Positions 1-7,941 of a stretch of DNA of 64,000 nt are shown one piece after another. Within the stretch, counting starts at the first letter, position 1; every line of letters begins with the position of its first letter. Where the stretch lies: positions 1-64,000 of the forward strand of contig NZ_QCZH01000011.1 in NCBI RefSeq assembly GCF_003097655.1, in the 5' to 3' direction. The translations under genes were made by a program, and so were the position numbers. Origin of the DNA: Flavobacterium laiguense. GTDB lineage: Bacteria; Bacteroidota; Bacteroidia; Flavobacteriales; Flavobacteriaceae. A model generated the notes under the pieces. That model saw only the letters and a list, made by a program, of their open reading frames with translations, did not search any database and was not told the origin of the DNA.

Positions 1-208
1 AACGCCATATATAAATACATATAAATTTGCCAGTTAATCTTTTAAATTTAATTGTTTTTTATCATAGAATGCGCTACAAGGTAGCTAGCTTCTATCCCTC
101 TTGCGAGCATGATCTCTCAAAATAAACATAATATATCCCTCACATTTCAAAGCCCATTACAAACAGTCCTAAAATAGTTGAAAAAATTCAAAAAAGGATT
201 GCACCCTA
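1..208. other. intergenic stretch at window start
   Basis: I see no gene here. Positions about 68-120 hold a GC-richer patch (gcgctacaaggtagctagc, then ttctatccctc) inside very AT-rich DNA. The phrase ttctatccctc recurs in the palindromic stretch near 61005, so this may be the remnant of a dispersed extragenic repeat. Confidence 0.4.
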
Positions 209-212
209 TTGT

Positions 213-220
213 TACCTTTG
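213..220 (+). promoter_or_regulatory. -7 promoter element of prmA
   Basis: TACCTTTG matches the Bacteroidota -7 consensus TAnnTTTG and lies 15 bp before the ATG at 236. It implies a transcript start near 225. This excludes the in-frame upstream TTG at 209, which would lie outside the transcript. Confidence 0.6.
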
Positions 221-235
221 CAAAAAAAATTAAAC

Positions 236-1069
236 ATGTCAAACATTTATATAGGGTATCATTTTACCATAGCACCAAAAGAGTTGGGGTCGGAAATATT
301 AATTGCGGAATTGGGCGAAAAAGCCTTTGAAAGCTTTACCGAAACCGAGACAGGAGTTTCTGCCTTTGTACAAAAAGACCTTTGGGACGAAACGATATTA
401 GATGATATTCAAATTTTAGAATCTGAGGAATTCAAAATCGATTATACTTTTGAAGAAATTGAGCAAGTGAATTGGAATGAAGAATGGGAAAAAAACTTTG
501 AACCGATAGATGTAGAGGGAAATTGTCATGTACGCGCCCCTTTTCACCCGAAAACCGATGCCGAATTTGATATTGTGATCGAACCTAAAATGAGTTTTGG
601 AACAGGACATCATGAAACCACACACATGATGATTCAGCATTTATTAGAAATAGATGTTACCGGTATGAAAACATTAGACATGGGTTGCGGAACAGCGATT
701 CTCGCGATTCTTGCCGAAATGAAAGGAGCTCAACCTATAGACGCTATTGATATTGATAACTGGTGTTATTTGAACTCTATAGAAAATGCCGAACGTAACA
801 ACTGCAAACACATTACCGTTTACGAAGGTGATGCCGCTTTACTGAAAGACAAAAAATACGATTTAATCATTGCCAACATCAACAGAAACATTTTGCTGAA
901 CGATATGCAAAGTTATGTAGATTGCCTAAATCCTAAAGGGACAATACTATTTAGTGGTTTTTACGAAGAAGACATACCGTACATTGATGCTTCATGCACA
1001 GAAAAAGGATTAACGTATGTTAAAAAGCTTCAAAAAAACAACTGGGTATCAATAAAATACGTAAATTAG
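236..1069 (+). CDS. prmA: ribosomal protein L11 methyltransferase PrmA
   Basis: This is a 277-residue SAM-dependent methyltransferase that methylates ribosomal protein L11 in the cytoplasm. The family pattern FGTGHHETT (around residue 122) precedes the SAM-binding loop LDMGCGTAIL (around 147) and ANINRNILL (around 215). These are the PrmA hallmarks and the length is normal for the family. I start it at ATG 236 because a -7 box sits at 213-220, so the longer in-frame TTG reading from 209 is untranscribed. clpS follows after 43 bp on the same strand and may be cotranscribed. PrmA next to ClpS is a common Bacteroidota arrangement. Confidence 0.95.
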   Translation: MSNIYIGYHFTIAPKELGSEILIAELGEKAFESFTETETGVSAFVQKDLWDETILDDIQILESEEFKIDYTFEEIEQVNWNEEWEKNFEPIDVEGNCHVRAPFHPKTDAEFDIVIEPKMSFGTGHHETTHMMIQHLLEIDVTGMKTLDMGCGTAILAILAEMKGAQPIDAIDIDNWCYLNSIENAERNNCKHITVYEGDAALLKDKKYDLIIANINRNILLNDMQSYVDCLNPKGTILFSGFYEEDIPYIDASCTEKGLTYVKKLQKNNWVSIKYVN

Positions 1070-1112
1070 ACCTAGTTTTTTTATTATTAACCGGAGTACA
1101 AAACCTAAAAAC

Positions 1113-1388
1113 ATGAGTACCAAAGAAAAAATAAGAGAAAGAGTTAAAGTAGAAGATATAACTACTATCAATAACGAAATAATAGTATATAATGATGATG
1201 TAAATACTTTTGACCACGTTATTGACACCTTGATTCGAGTTTGTGGTCACACTGCTATTCAAGCGGAACAATGTTCGCTAATAGTGCACTACAACGGGAA
1301 ATGCACCGTAAAAACAGGTGAATACGATAAATTAAAAGTACAATGCACAAGATTACTGGCCGCTGGATTAAGCGCCGAAATAATCTAA
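1113..1388 (+). CDS. clpS: ATP-dependent Clp protease adaptor ClpS
   Basis: This 91-residue protein is the N-end-rule adaptor that delivers substrates to a ClpA/ClpC-type unfoldase. The core motif VYNDDVNTFDHVIDTLIRV (residues about 25-43) matches the ClpS signature NDDxTxxxxV, and the second helix region with VHYNGKCTVKTG is also conserved. The protein is small, acidic to neutral and cytoplasmic, with normal family length. It lies 43 bp after prmA, and a strong hairpin terminator follows at 1424-1466, so the two genes probably form one unit. Confidence 0.93.
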   Translation: MSTKEKIRERVKVEDITTINNEIIVYNDDVNTFDHVIDTLIRVCGHTAIQAEQCSLIVHYNGKCTVKTGEYDKLKVQCTRLLAAGLSAEII

Positions 1389-1423
1389 GTTAACAATACC
1401 ATTCCAAAAATGAGTTTTTGACG

Positions 1424-1466
1424 AAACCTATTTAAGATATTACCAATCTTAAGTAGGTTTTTTTTT
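1424..1466 (+). terminator. Rho-independent terminator after clpS
   Basis: A 15-bp stem with one mismatch (AAACCTATTTAAGAT pairing with ATCTTAAGTAGGTTT) and a 6-7 base loop is followed by a run of T. It sits 36 bp after the clpS stop codon. From here to about 1675 I see no gene or clear motif. Confidence 0.85.
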
Positions 1467-1675
1467 GTCGATTACCCAAAACTGAAAACTATTTTCGAAA
1501 TCCAAATTCCGGTCCCAACTATTATCTATCCTATAGGTACAAATCCAAAAATAGAACACGACCCGAGCGACAGTGGATAGGCAAAGCAATTACAGCGTTT
1601 TGCATCCTAATTATTGAATACTCGAAACAAAACACAAATAACAAGTAAAACCAATAACAATATCGATAATTATTT

Positions 1676-1683
1676 TATATTTG
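1676..1683 (+). promoter_or_regulatory. -7 promoter element of the ether-lipid gene pair
   Basis: TATATTTG fits TAnnTTTG perfectly. Its last three bases are the TTG that an ORF finder takes as a start codon at 1681. The true start must therefore be the ATG at 1702, 18 bp downstream. Confidence 0.6.
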
Positions 1684-1701
1684 AAAAAAAATATCCCCAA
1701 A

Positions 1702-2973
1702 ATGGAAGAATACGGTAAAATTTTAATTTTTGTTATGCCTGTTTTTTTGATCTTAATTGTAATCGAAAAAATCTACGGCCATTATAAAGGAGAAGACACT
1801 TCTCCAAACATGGATTCGGTTTCGAGCATCAGCTCCGGAATGGTCAATTCGGTAAAAGATGTTTTGGGACTTAGCATTACACTTGTATCGTATGAATGGT
1901 TCGAAACCAAGTTTGCCGTAATACATCTTGAAGCCACCATTTTGGCTTATATCGTTGGATTTATAGTGATTGATTTTTATGGCTATTGGAGTCATCGTCT
2001 GTCTCACCAAATTAATTTTTTATGGAACAAACACGCCATCCATCACAGCAGCGAGGAATTTAATTTGGCTTGTGCTTTGCGCCAGACGGTTTCGAGCTTT
2101 GTCAATCTTTTTACTTTTTTATTGATTCCAGCTGCACTATTAGGAGTGCCACAAAAAGTAATAGCCATCATACTCCCTATTCATTTATTTTTGCAATTTT
2201 GGTACCATACCAAACACATCAAAAAAATGGGCTTTCTGGAAAAAATACTCGTTACTCCTTCCCACCACCGCGTACATCATGCGATCAACCCCATATATAT
2301 GGACAAAAACCACTCGCAAATATTCATTATTTGGGATAAAATTTTTGGTACTTTTCAAGAAGAATTAGATGCTGTTCCTCCGGTTTTCGGCATAACAAGA
2401 CCCGCACTGACGTGGAATCCCTTCCGGATTAATTTTCAGCACCTGTGGTTATTGGTTACCGATGCCTGGCGTGCCGAAAAATGGAAAGACAAACTCACCA
2501 TTTGGTTCAAACCTACAGGTTGGAGACCCGAAAACTTTGAAGAAAAATACCCCGTAAACAAAATCACCGATGTATATGCGTTTGAAAAATACGGCACACA
2601 GCATTCTAATAAATTAATGTATTGGTCCATATTTCAAACCCTAATCACTTTATTGTTCATTACCTACATGTACAATTCAATAGCGATTATTGGTTTACCC
2701 AATGTGTTTGTATATGGCGCCTTTATTTTTCTAACCGTTTACAGTTATACCGAATTGATGGATACCCGAAAAATTTCATTGTTCTGGGAGGGAATTCGCT
2801 TTCTATTTGGCATCGCCATTATTGTCTCTCTTGGTGATTGGTTTGGGATGAGCGGTCTTTTCCCTTTTGCCAGCTCCATTATAATTGGATACCTCGTTTT
2901 GTCATTGTTCGTTACCATTTACTTTGTAAACACGAATTTTGACGCAAAAAAAGTTCCCGTAACAATCACTTAA
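1702..2973 (+). CDS. sterol desaturase/fatty acid hydroxylase family protein, alkylglycerol monooxygenase-like
   Basis: This is a 423-residue integral membrane di-iron oxygenase. Three histidine boxes bind the metals: HRLSH (about residue 97), HAIHH (about 111) and HHRVHH (about 188). Hydrophobic segments lie before the first box, between boxes two and three, and in a C-terminal four-helix region (about 305-415). The roughly 420-residue length, the extra C-terminal membrane block and the segment PPVFGITRP...NPFRINFQHL resemble alkylglycerol monooxygenase (AGMO/TMEM195) more than short fatty acid hydroxylases; this is from memory of the family. The start is ATG 1702 because TTG 1681 lies in the -7 box. 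The next gene, 8 bp downstream, is lysoplasmalogenase-like, which supports ether-lipid cleavage. The substrate is an inference. Confidence 0.85.
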   Translation: MEEYGKILIFVMPVFLILIVIEKIYGHYKGEDTSPNMDSVSSISSGMVNSVKDVLGLSITLVSYEWFETKFAVIHLEATILAYIVGFIVIDFYGYWSHRLSHQINFLWNKHAIHHSSEEFNLACALRQTVSSFVNLFTFLLIPAALLGVPQKVIAIILPIHLFLQFWYHTKHIKKMGFLEKILVTPSHHRVHHAINPIYMDKNHSQIFIIWDKIFGTFQEELDAVPPVFGITRPALTWNPFRINFQHLWLLVTDAWRAEKWKDKLTIWFKPTGWRPENFEEKYPVNKITDVYAFEKYGTQHSNKLMYWSIFQTLITLLFITYMYNSIAIIGLPNVFVYGAFIFLTVYSYTELMDTRKISLFWEGIRFLFGIAIIVSLGDWFGMSGLFPFASSIIIGYLVLSLFVTIYFVNTNFDAKKVPVTIT

Positions 2974-2981
2974 ATAACTGC

Positions 2982-3653
2982 ATGAAAACATCTTTACTTC
3001 TCAAAACGTATATTGGTTTTACCCTTCTTTATCTTATTATCCTTTTCCTCAATTTAGAGGGATTCGATTGGTATATGAAGCCTCTTTTGCTCCCTCTTTT
3101 ACTAGTGGCTGTTACTGTTGCTGAAAATTTTCCCACCAAAAAAATCATTTTAACGGCATTGACTTTTTCTTGGATAGGAGATATTATACTTTTATTTACA
3201 GACAAAGGCGAACTCTATTTCATCTTCGGACTAGTGGCTTTCCTCCTGTCGCATGTTATTTACATTGTCCTTTTCAGCAAACAGCAAAACACCCGAATCA
3301 ACGAAAAAAAAGAGATATTCTGGTTGGGAAGCCTAGCAATACTAGCCTATTTCTTTATCATGATCGACACTTTATTCCCCAAACTGGGTGCTCTAAAAAT
3401 TCCAGTTTTAGTTTATGCCGTTGTGATTACCACGATGCTTTTCTTTGCTTTCAAAGGCAGTTTAAAATGGGCAACTCCAGCAAACAATTACATTCTAATG
3501 GGAGCCATTGTATTTGTGAGCTCGGATAGTATTTTGGCTTTCAATAAGTTTTATGCACCAATAACACACGCTTCATTTTTCATTATGGCAACCTATTGTA
3601 TGGCGCAATATTTAATCGTTTTGGGTATTCTAAAATTGAATACGAAAAAATAA
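2982..3653 (+). CDS. lysoplasmalogenase (YhhN/TMEM86 family)
   Basis: This 223-residue protein has about eight hydrophobic helices. It carries the two aspartate motifs typical of the YhhN/TMEM86 family: SWIGDIILL (around residue 64) and FVSSDSILAF (around 178). Characterised TMEM86 members hydrolyse the vinyl-ether bond of lysoplasmalogens. It starts 8 bp after the AGMO-like gene and is surely cotranscribed with it. A fatty aldehyde would be the shared product of both enzymes. The family call is firm. Activity in this organism is inferred, since plasmalogens are unusual in aerobic bacteria. Confidence 0.85.
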   Translation: MKTSLLLKTYIGFTLLYLIILFLNLEGFDWYMKPLLLPLLLVAVTVAENFPTKKIILTALTFSWIGDIILLFTDKGELYFIFGLVAFLLSHVIYIVLFSKQQNTRINEKKEIFWLGSLAILAYFFIMIDTLFPKLGALKIPVLVYAVVITTMLFFAFKGSLKWATPANNYILMGAIVFVSSDSILAFNKFYAPITHASFFIMATYCMAQYLIVLGILKLNTKK

Positions 3654-3767
3654 GTTTTGTTAAATTTCATGGATCTGGCTCATTAATTTGTTCCTAGTAA
3701 TAACGCTTTTCCCAAAACACTGAAAATGTTTATTTTATATTACTTTTTTTGTGTAAAATATGCCTCG

Positions 3768-3830
3768 GAAAAGTCGCGAAGGCGCAAAGTTTAAAACCAT
3801 TTTTTTTGCGTCTTCGCGTCTTTGCGAGAA
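3768..3830. repeat. extragenic palindrome, gcg-aag family
   Basis: An imperfect inverted repeat has arms CGCGAAGGCGCAAA (3775-3788) and TTTGCGTCTTCGCG (3805-3818) around an AT-rich loop. It is much richer in GC than its surroundings. A related palindrome lies at 39930-39991, so this is a dispersed extragenic repeat family. Confidence 0.6.
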
Positions 3831-3920
3831 ACAGCTTCTGCAAAACTCTAGCGTAAAATATTTAACTTAACAACATTAGTATCTATCTTTAAAGTTCTCG
3901 TGAAAAGTGGCATTTATCCT

Positions 3921-3960
3921 AAAAAAAAGCATTTCCCGATTTAGAAAATGCTTTTTTTTT
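3921..3960. terminator. bidirectional terminator between the lysoplasmalogenase and YeeE genes
   Basis: AAAAGCATTT and AAAATGCTTT pair around a loop, with A-runs on one side and T-runs on the other. It lies between two convergent transcription units and can serve both strands. Confidence 0.75.
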
Positions 3961-3975
3961 GAAGAGTATTGACTA

Positions 3976-4389
3976 TTAATGAGGCAATTTACTTCTTAAA
4001 GCACCATAAATAACAGTACCAATCAATGCGCCAATAAGTACAATAATTACAGGCATAAATCCTGCTCCTATCAATATAAAAATAGGTCCTGGACAAGAAC
4101 CCACCAATGCCCAACCCAATCCAAAGGATATTCCTCCTACCAAATACCGGACAGAACCGTTATCTTTTTCTTGAATCTCAATAGGTAAGCCTTTGATATC
4201 CTTGATGTTTTTTCTTTTGATAATTTGAATCCCAATAACTCCCGTTGCAACTGCAACCCCAATTATTCCGTACATGTGAAACGATTGAAATTGAAACATT
4301 TCATAAATACGGTACCAAGAAACCGCTTCGGATTTTGTGAGAACAATTCCAAAAAGGAATCCTACGAAAAAATATTTTAATGTGTTCAT
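3976..4389 (-). CDS. YeeE/YedE-type sulfur transporter, C-terminal half (DUF6691-like)
   Basis: This 137-residue membrane protein has about four hydrophobic helices. The cysteine motif GSCPGPIF (around residue 99) corresponds to the second conserved Cys element of YeeE/YedE (TsuA-like) thiosulfate transporters. Bacteroidota commonly encode this transporter as two polypeptides. The other half starts upstream at 4950 and ends 3 bp before this gene, so the two are translated from one message. Transcription starts from the CRP-like controlled promoter at 4967-5011, which links it to the sulfur genes at 57-63 kb. The transported species (thiosulfate or another sulfane sulfur) is an inference. Confidence 0.85.
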   Translation of the reverse strand: MNTLKYFFVGFLFGIVLTKSEAVSWYRIYEMFQFQSFHMYGIIGVAVATGVIGIQIIKRKNIKDIKGLPIEIQEKDNGSVRYLVGGISFGLGWALVGSCPGPIFILIGAGFMPVIIVLIGALIGTVIYGALRSKLPH

Positions 4390-4392
4390 AGT

Positions 4393-4950
4393 CTAAAAAA
4401 GTAAGGGTAATAAAAAATGGGACATAATCAATCCGCCAATAAAAAAACCAATAACCGCTTTCAAGGAAGGTAATTGCAAATTACTTAATCCCGAAATGGC
4501 ATGTCCCGATGTGCATCCTCCTGCGTAACGCACTCCAAAGCCAATTAAGATTCCACCTATAAGAAGGATGAAAATACTTTTAGGCGATTGCCAAATTTGG
4601 TCTCCAAATAATGCATCAGGCATTAATTTACCGTTGGGAGCTTCGATTCCCATTTGGGATAACTGCGCTATCGTTTTGGGATTAATAGCAACATTTGAAG
4701 GATCTCCCATAAAATGAACCGCCACAAAACCTCCAGCCATAGCACCTAGTACCACAAGAAAATTCCAGCGATTGGCTTTCCAATCAAAATTAAAATAGTC
4801 TATCCGTTTACCCAATCCCGTCATGGAACATAATGACTGAAGATTGGTTGACATACCAAAATTCTTGCCGAAATAAATTAGAGAAAGCATTACCATTCCG
4901 ATTAAAAAACCCGAAACGTACCAAGGCCATGTTTGAAAAATAATATTCAT
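4393..4950 (-). CDS. YeeE/YedE-type sulfur transporter, N-terminal half
   Basis: This 185-residue membrane protein has the conserved cysteine elements SLCSMTGLG (around residue 40) and AGGCTSGHAISGLSNL (around 144) of the YeeE/YedE family. In TsuA such cysteines line the thiosulfate path. Its partner half follows after 3 bp. The ATG at 4950 lies 17 bp below a perfect -7 box (TATCTTTG on the minus strand). A CRP-like operator is centred 29.5 bp further upstream, the same geometry as at the tauE and cstB-like genes. The pair probably imports or exchanges thiosulfate for the persulfide pathway at 57-63 kb. Confidence 0.88.
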   Translation of the reverse strand: MNIIFQTWPWYVSGFLIGMVMLSLIYFGKNFGMSTNLQSLCSMTGLGKRIDYFNFDWKANRWNFLVVLGAMAGGFVAVHFMGDPSNVAINPKTIAQLSQMGIEAPNGKLMPDALFGDQIWQSPKSIFILLIGGILIGFGVRYAGGCTSGHAISGLSNLQLPSLKAVIGFFIGGLIMSHFLLPLLF

Positions 4951-4966
4951 AAATTTTCTTTTTCAA

Positions 4967-4974
4967 CAAAGATA
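4967..4974 (-). promoter_or_regulatory. -7 promoter element of the split YeeE/YedE genes
   Basis: The minus strand reads TATCTTTG, a perfect TAnnTTTG match, 17 bp before the ATG at 4950. The CRP-like operator 4996-5011 is centred 29.5 bp upstream of its first base. Confidence 0.75.
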
Positions 4975-4995
4975 AAAAGGATAAAGCAATCCTAA

Positions 4996-5011
4996 TGTGA
5001 GAAATGTTACA
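4996..5011 (-). promoter_or_regulatory. CRP-like operator (site C) of the YeeE/YedE genes
   Basis: In the direction of transcription the site reads TGTAACATTTCTCACA. Sites A (58512-58527) and B (59375-59390) fit the same pattern [T/A]GT[G/A]ACA[A/T]N3TCACA. Its centre lies 29.5 bp upstream of the -7 box, about -41.5 from the transcript start. This is the classical class II activator position. Confidence 0.75.
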
Positions 5012-5130
5012 TTTGTAAAAATAATATCAATTACAAAATTTAATATCAAACTAAATGATAATTACATTTTTATTATTTTTGAAATTGTAATAAAACCTTT
5101 AAATTGGAATAAACAATTAACTCCAAAAAT

Positions 5131-5583
5131 ATGAAAAAAACAGCCTTATTCATTACTACACTCCTTCTACTAGCTTCATGCGGAAGTATTAAATCATCAA
5201 TAAAAAACATAGACAACAATGCTCCTGTACCAGTTGTGGGTAAAAACAATTCCTTTGTTATTACAGCATACAGTAAAGACAAAAGATATGGTTATGATAA
5301 AGACTATCCAATCAATATTTACTTCAGAGGAACCAAAAATGACACAATCAACCAGAAATTTTTCTTGAATGCTTTGGCTGGACCTAAAGGAGAAAAAATA
5401 ACCTATACCAAAATGGAAAACTGCTGCCCATTCCCGACCAAAAATAGTGAAATGGGTGCTGGATTTCTAGATGTATACGAATTGAATTGGGAAGGTTTGA
5501 AAAAACCAGTTATTTTGTATTTGAACATCTATGAAAGAGGTCTATTGATGGTTCCGGTAGGTCTAAGTTTGAAGAAAATGTAA
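5131..5583 (+). CDS. small lipoprotein of unknown function
   Basis: This 150-residue protein has a type II signal peptide: MKK, a hydrophobic stretch and the lipobox LLASC, with the lipid-bearing Cys at about residue 17. The mature part is mostly polar with a CC pair (NCCPFP, around residue 102). I do not recognise a named domain. It ends about 200 bp before kdsA with a palindromic repeat between them, so neighbourhood alone says nothing about an LPS role. It is probably anchored in the outer or inner membrane facing the periplasm. Confidence 0.75.
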   Translation: MKKTALFITTLLLLASCGSIKSSIKNIDNNAPVPVVGKNNSFVITAYSKDKRYGYDKDYPINIYFRGTKNDTINQKFFLNALAGPKGEKITYTKMENCCPFPTKNSEMGAGFLDVYELNWEGLKKPVILYLNIYERGLLMVPVGLSLKKM

Positions 5584-5589
5584 TTGAAA

Positions 5590-5686
5590 CCGCTACTGTC
5601 CTAGCCCTGATAGAAGCGGTATTCTTTTTTGACTCGTTTTTCACGAGACAAAAAAGATACAAGCGGATAGCAGGAAATAGCTCCTA
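5590..5686. repeat. extragenic repeat with central hairpin (flavobacterial type)
   Basis: Two unequal outer segments (ctagccctgatagaagcgg and caagcggatagcaggaaatag) flank a hairpin, TTTTTTGACTCGT pairing with ACGAGACAAAAAA. I have seen this layout in intergenic regions of many Flavobacterium genomes; that is recollection, not a search. The hairpin may also end transcription of the lipoprotein gene. Confidence 0.6.
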
Positions 5687-5749
5687 ATTATAGCTTATAC
5701 AATTCTAAAATTAATTTCAATTTGTAATTAGGAAATCGCAAAATCAAAC

Positions 5750-5757
5750 TACCTTTG
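5750..5757 (+). promoter_or_regulatory. -7 promoter element of kdsA
   Basis: TACCTTTG is a perfect -7 match 21 bp before the ATG at 5779. The in-frame TTG at 5755 lies inside this box and cannot be the start codon. A TTTG at 5721-5724 could be the -33 element, although the 25-bp spacing is long. Confidence 0.6.
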
Positions 5758-5778
5758 CACTTTCAAAAAAAACACATT

Positions 5779-6597
5779 ATGAACATACAACATATTCCTC
5801 AAATCAAACATACTGAGAGCGGTAACTTTTTTTTATTGGCTGGTCCATGCGCAATTGAAGGCGAAGAAATGGCCATGCGTATTGCAGAAAAACTAGTTGG
5901 TATCACTGATAAATTACAAATTCCTTATGTTTTTAAAGGATCTTTTAAGAAAGCAAATCGTTCTAGGATAGACAGTTTCTCTGGAATTGGAGACGAAAAA
6001 GCGCTTAAAATACTAGAAAAAGTTTCTAAAACTTTTGGTGTACCAACCGTTACTGACATTCACACCAATGAAGATGCGGTTATGGCTGCTGAATATGTAG
6101 ATGTATTGCAGATTCCAGCGTTCCTAGTTCGTCAAACGGATTTAGTGGTGGCTGCTGCCAATACCGGAAAAGTAGTCAACTTGAAAAAAGGACAATTCAT
6201 GAGTCCTGAAAGCATGAAACATGCGGTACAAAAAGTATTGGATTGCAACAATCAAAACGTGATGGTAACAGACCGTGGTACGATGTTTGGCTACCAAGAC
6301 ATGATTGTAGATTACCGTGGTATCCCAACCATGCAACAATATGCAACAACAGTTCTAGATGTTACCCATTCTTTGCAACAACCCAACCAAACGGCGGGTG
6401 TAACTGGCGGAAGACCCGATATGATTGAGACAGTCGCCAAAGCTGGTATCGCTGTAGGTGTAGATGGAATCTTTATAGAAACCCATTTTGATCCAGCCAA
6501 TGCCAAAAGTGATGGTGCCAACATGTTACATTTAGATTACTTTGAAGCATTAATGACAAAGTTGGTTGCCATTAGACAAACCATAAATCAATTTTAA
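5779..6597 (+). CDS. kdsA: 3-deoxy-8-phosphooctulonate synthase KdsA
   Basis: This 272-residue enzyme condenses arabinose 5-phosphate with phosphoenolpyruvate to give Kdo 8-phosphate, the precursor of lipopolysaccharide inner core. Conserved elements are LAGPCAIEG (around residue 18), FKGSFKKANRSR (around 53), TDIHTNEDA (around 90), DRGTMFGY (around 162) and GIFIETHFDPANAKSDG near the end. The Cys in AGPCAIEG is the metal-ligand position of the metal-dependent class. The start is ATG 5779 because the upstream TTG overlaps the -7 box. A putative outer membrane protein gene follows after 15 bp. Confidence 0.96.
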   Translation: MNIQHIPQIKHTESGNFFLLAGPCAIEGEEMAMRIAEKLVGITDKLQIPYVFKGSFKKANRSRIDSFSGIGDEKALKILEKVSKTFGVPTVTDIHTNEDAVMAAEYVDVLQIPAFLVRQTDLVVAAANTGKVVNLKKGQFMSPESMKHAVQKVLDCNNQNVMVTDRGTMFGYQDMIVDYRGIPTMQQYATTVLDVTHSLQQPNQTAGVTGGRPDMIETVAKAGIAVGVDGIFIETHFDPANAKSDGANMLHLDYFEALMTKLVAIRQTINQF

Positions 6598-6612
6598 TTT
6601 AACAATAAAACA

Positions 6613-7473
6613 TTGAAAACAAATTTTTTATACGTCTCCTTTTTAGTTCTTTTTTTATCGATTAATACCTTTGCCCAAGAAAATATACCAACTACTGAAA
6701 GATATACTGCCCACAACAAAGGGAAATTCTTTGGACACATGGGAGGAAATAGAACTTATTACACTACTTCCGATTTGCATTTTGAAGGAGAGGGATACAA
6801 TTTTACAGTAGAAAATGCACAATCACATGATTTACCTAAAGGCTGGAATATTGATTATATTACTCCTGGAAAATTAACAACATCTCAGACTAACTGGAAA
6901 GTTGGTTATTTTTTCCACGATAAGTTTAATGTTTCTATTGGGATTGATCACATGAAATATGTGATGACTCAAAATCAAACAGCGATGATTAATGGAACTA
7001 TTAATTTGCCTTTGACTGAAGCCGGTTCTCAATTTAACGGAACTTACAATAACGAACCAATAGATTTAACTGACGGTAAATTTTTAAAATTTGAACATAC
7101 AAATGGATTAAATTATGTCTTTACAGAAGCAGCTTATTACACCGATATCTCTTCAATTTTTGGGATTACAAATACCGATATATTTCAACTAAATTTCACA
7201 CAAGGATTAGGAATGGGATTATTAGTTCCTAGAACAGACGCTACAGTTTTACAAAAACCAAGACATGATGAGTTTCATATATCTGGATACGGTTTTTCTG
7301 CTGATGCTGGTTTAAATTTTACTTTCTTCAAACATTTTTACATCCTAACCGAGTTAAAAGGTGGCTATATTAACATGACAGATGTTAGGACTACTTATAC
7401 TGATGATCACGCTCAACATCATTTTTGGCACGGAGGAACAATCGTTTCTTTTGGAGGTATCTTCAGACTGTAA
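6613..7473 (+). CDS. putative outer membrane beta-barrel protein, TTG start
   Basis: This 286-residue protein is of unknown function. A clear type I signal peptide (MKTNFLYVSFLVLFLSINTFAQ, shown here split: basic MKTNF, hydrophobic YVSFLVLFLSI, cleavage after TFA) begins at a TTG codon. The next ATG is far inside the protein, so TTG is the credible start. The mature part alternates aromatic and polar residues in strands separated by turns and ends in GGIFRL, compatible with a beta-barrel. It lies 15 bp after kdsA and is probably cotranscribed. A weak GC hairpin terminator follows at 7494-7518. Confidence 0.75.
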   Translation: MKTNFLYVSFLVLFLSINTFAQENIPTTERYTAHNKGKFFGHMGGNRTYYTTSDLHFEGEGYNFTVENAQSHDLPKGWNIDYITPGKLTTSQTNWKVGYFFHDKFNVSIGIDHMKYVMTQNQTAMINGTINLPLTEAGSQFNGTYNNEPIDLTDGKFLKFEHTNGLNYVFTEAAYYTDISSIFGITNTDIFQLNFTQGLGMGLLVPRTDATVLQKPRHDEFHISGYGFSADAGLNFTFFKHFYILTELKGGYINMTDVRTTYTDDHAQHHFWHGGTIVSFGGIFRL

Positions 7474-7493
7474 TTCACACATCTTAAATAAAC

Positions 7494-7518
7494 AAAATCT
7501 CCTCCGGGGGATTTTTTT
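7494..7518. terminator. short hairpin terminator
   Basis: AAATCTCC and GGGGGATTT pair around a tiny TCC loop, followed by a T-run. It lies between the stop of the barrel protein gene and the stop of the convergent DUF1801 gene. Confidence 0.55.
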
Positions 7519-7867
7519 ATTTATACAAAGTTACTGCTTCCAATATCACATCATCCAAAACTGCATTATCAATAGCTTCTGAACTAAAATACCGAAGTGA
7601 CTTTACCGTATTTCTCTTTTCATCCACAAGCCAATCTTGGTTTCTTTTTAATTGAAATCCACGAGCAAAACCAACATCTACAAAACCTTTTTTATGATTG
7701 GGAGCCAAATAACAAAATGGTTTTTTCTTATAATAAAAATAGGGCATTCCCCATTTGAATAGCAATTCCAATTCAGGAATAGCCCGTTCAAACACGCTAA
7801 TTAGATGCAATAACATCACTTGGTACTTTTCGGGTTGGCGGTAGATGTATTCGTCTGTGAGTTTCAT
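7517..7867 (-). CDS. DUF1801 domain protein
   Basis: This 116-residue cytoplasmic protein has the YdhG/DUF1801 fold pattern. It contains FKWGMPYFYYKKKPFCYLAPNHK (split: FKWGMPYFYY, KKKPFCYLAP), then VDVGFARG and a C-terminal VKSLRYF segment. The family is widespread and small, and some Bacillus members relate to iron chaperone YdhG/frataxin-like folds. No biochemical role can be assigned here. It is a single gene, divergent from the hydrolase gene at 7942. Confidence 0.8.
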   Translation of the reverse strand: MKLTDEYIYRQPEKYQVMLLHLISVFERAIPELELLFKWGMPYFYYKKKPFCYLAPNHKKGFVDVGFARGFQLKRNQDWLVDEKRNTVKSLRYFSSEAIDNAVLDDVILEAVTLYK

Positions 7868-7941
7868 TCATTAAATATTGGAATCCTTAATTTTTATCAT
7901 TTGCTTTGTGACTCAAAGCACTATAAATCTAAAAAAATAAA

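Noticed and set aside
2070..2339. 89-residue frame within the hydroxylase gene
   Set aside because: It is an alternative frame across the conserved His-box region; no homology pattern.
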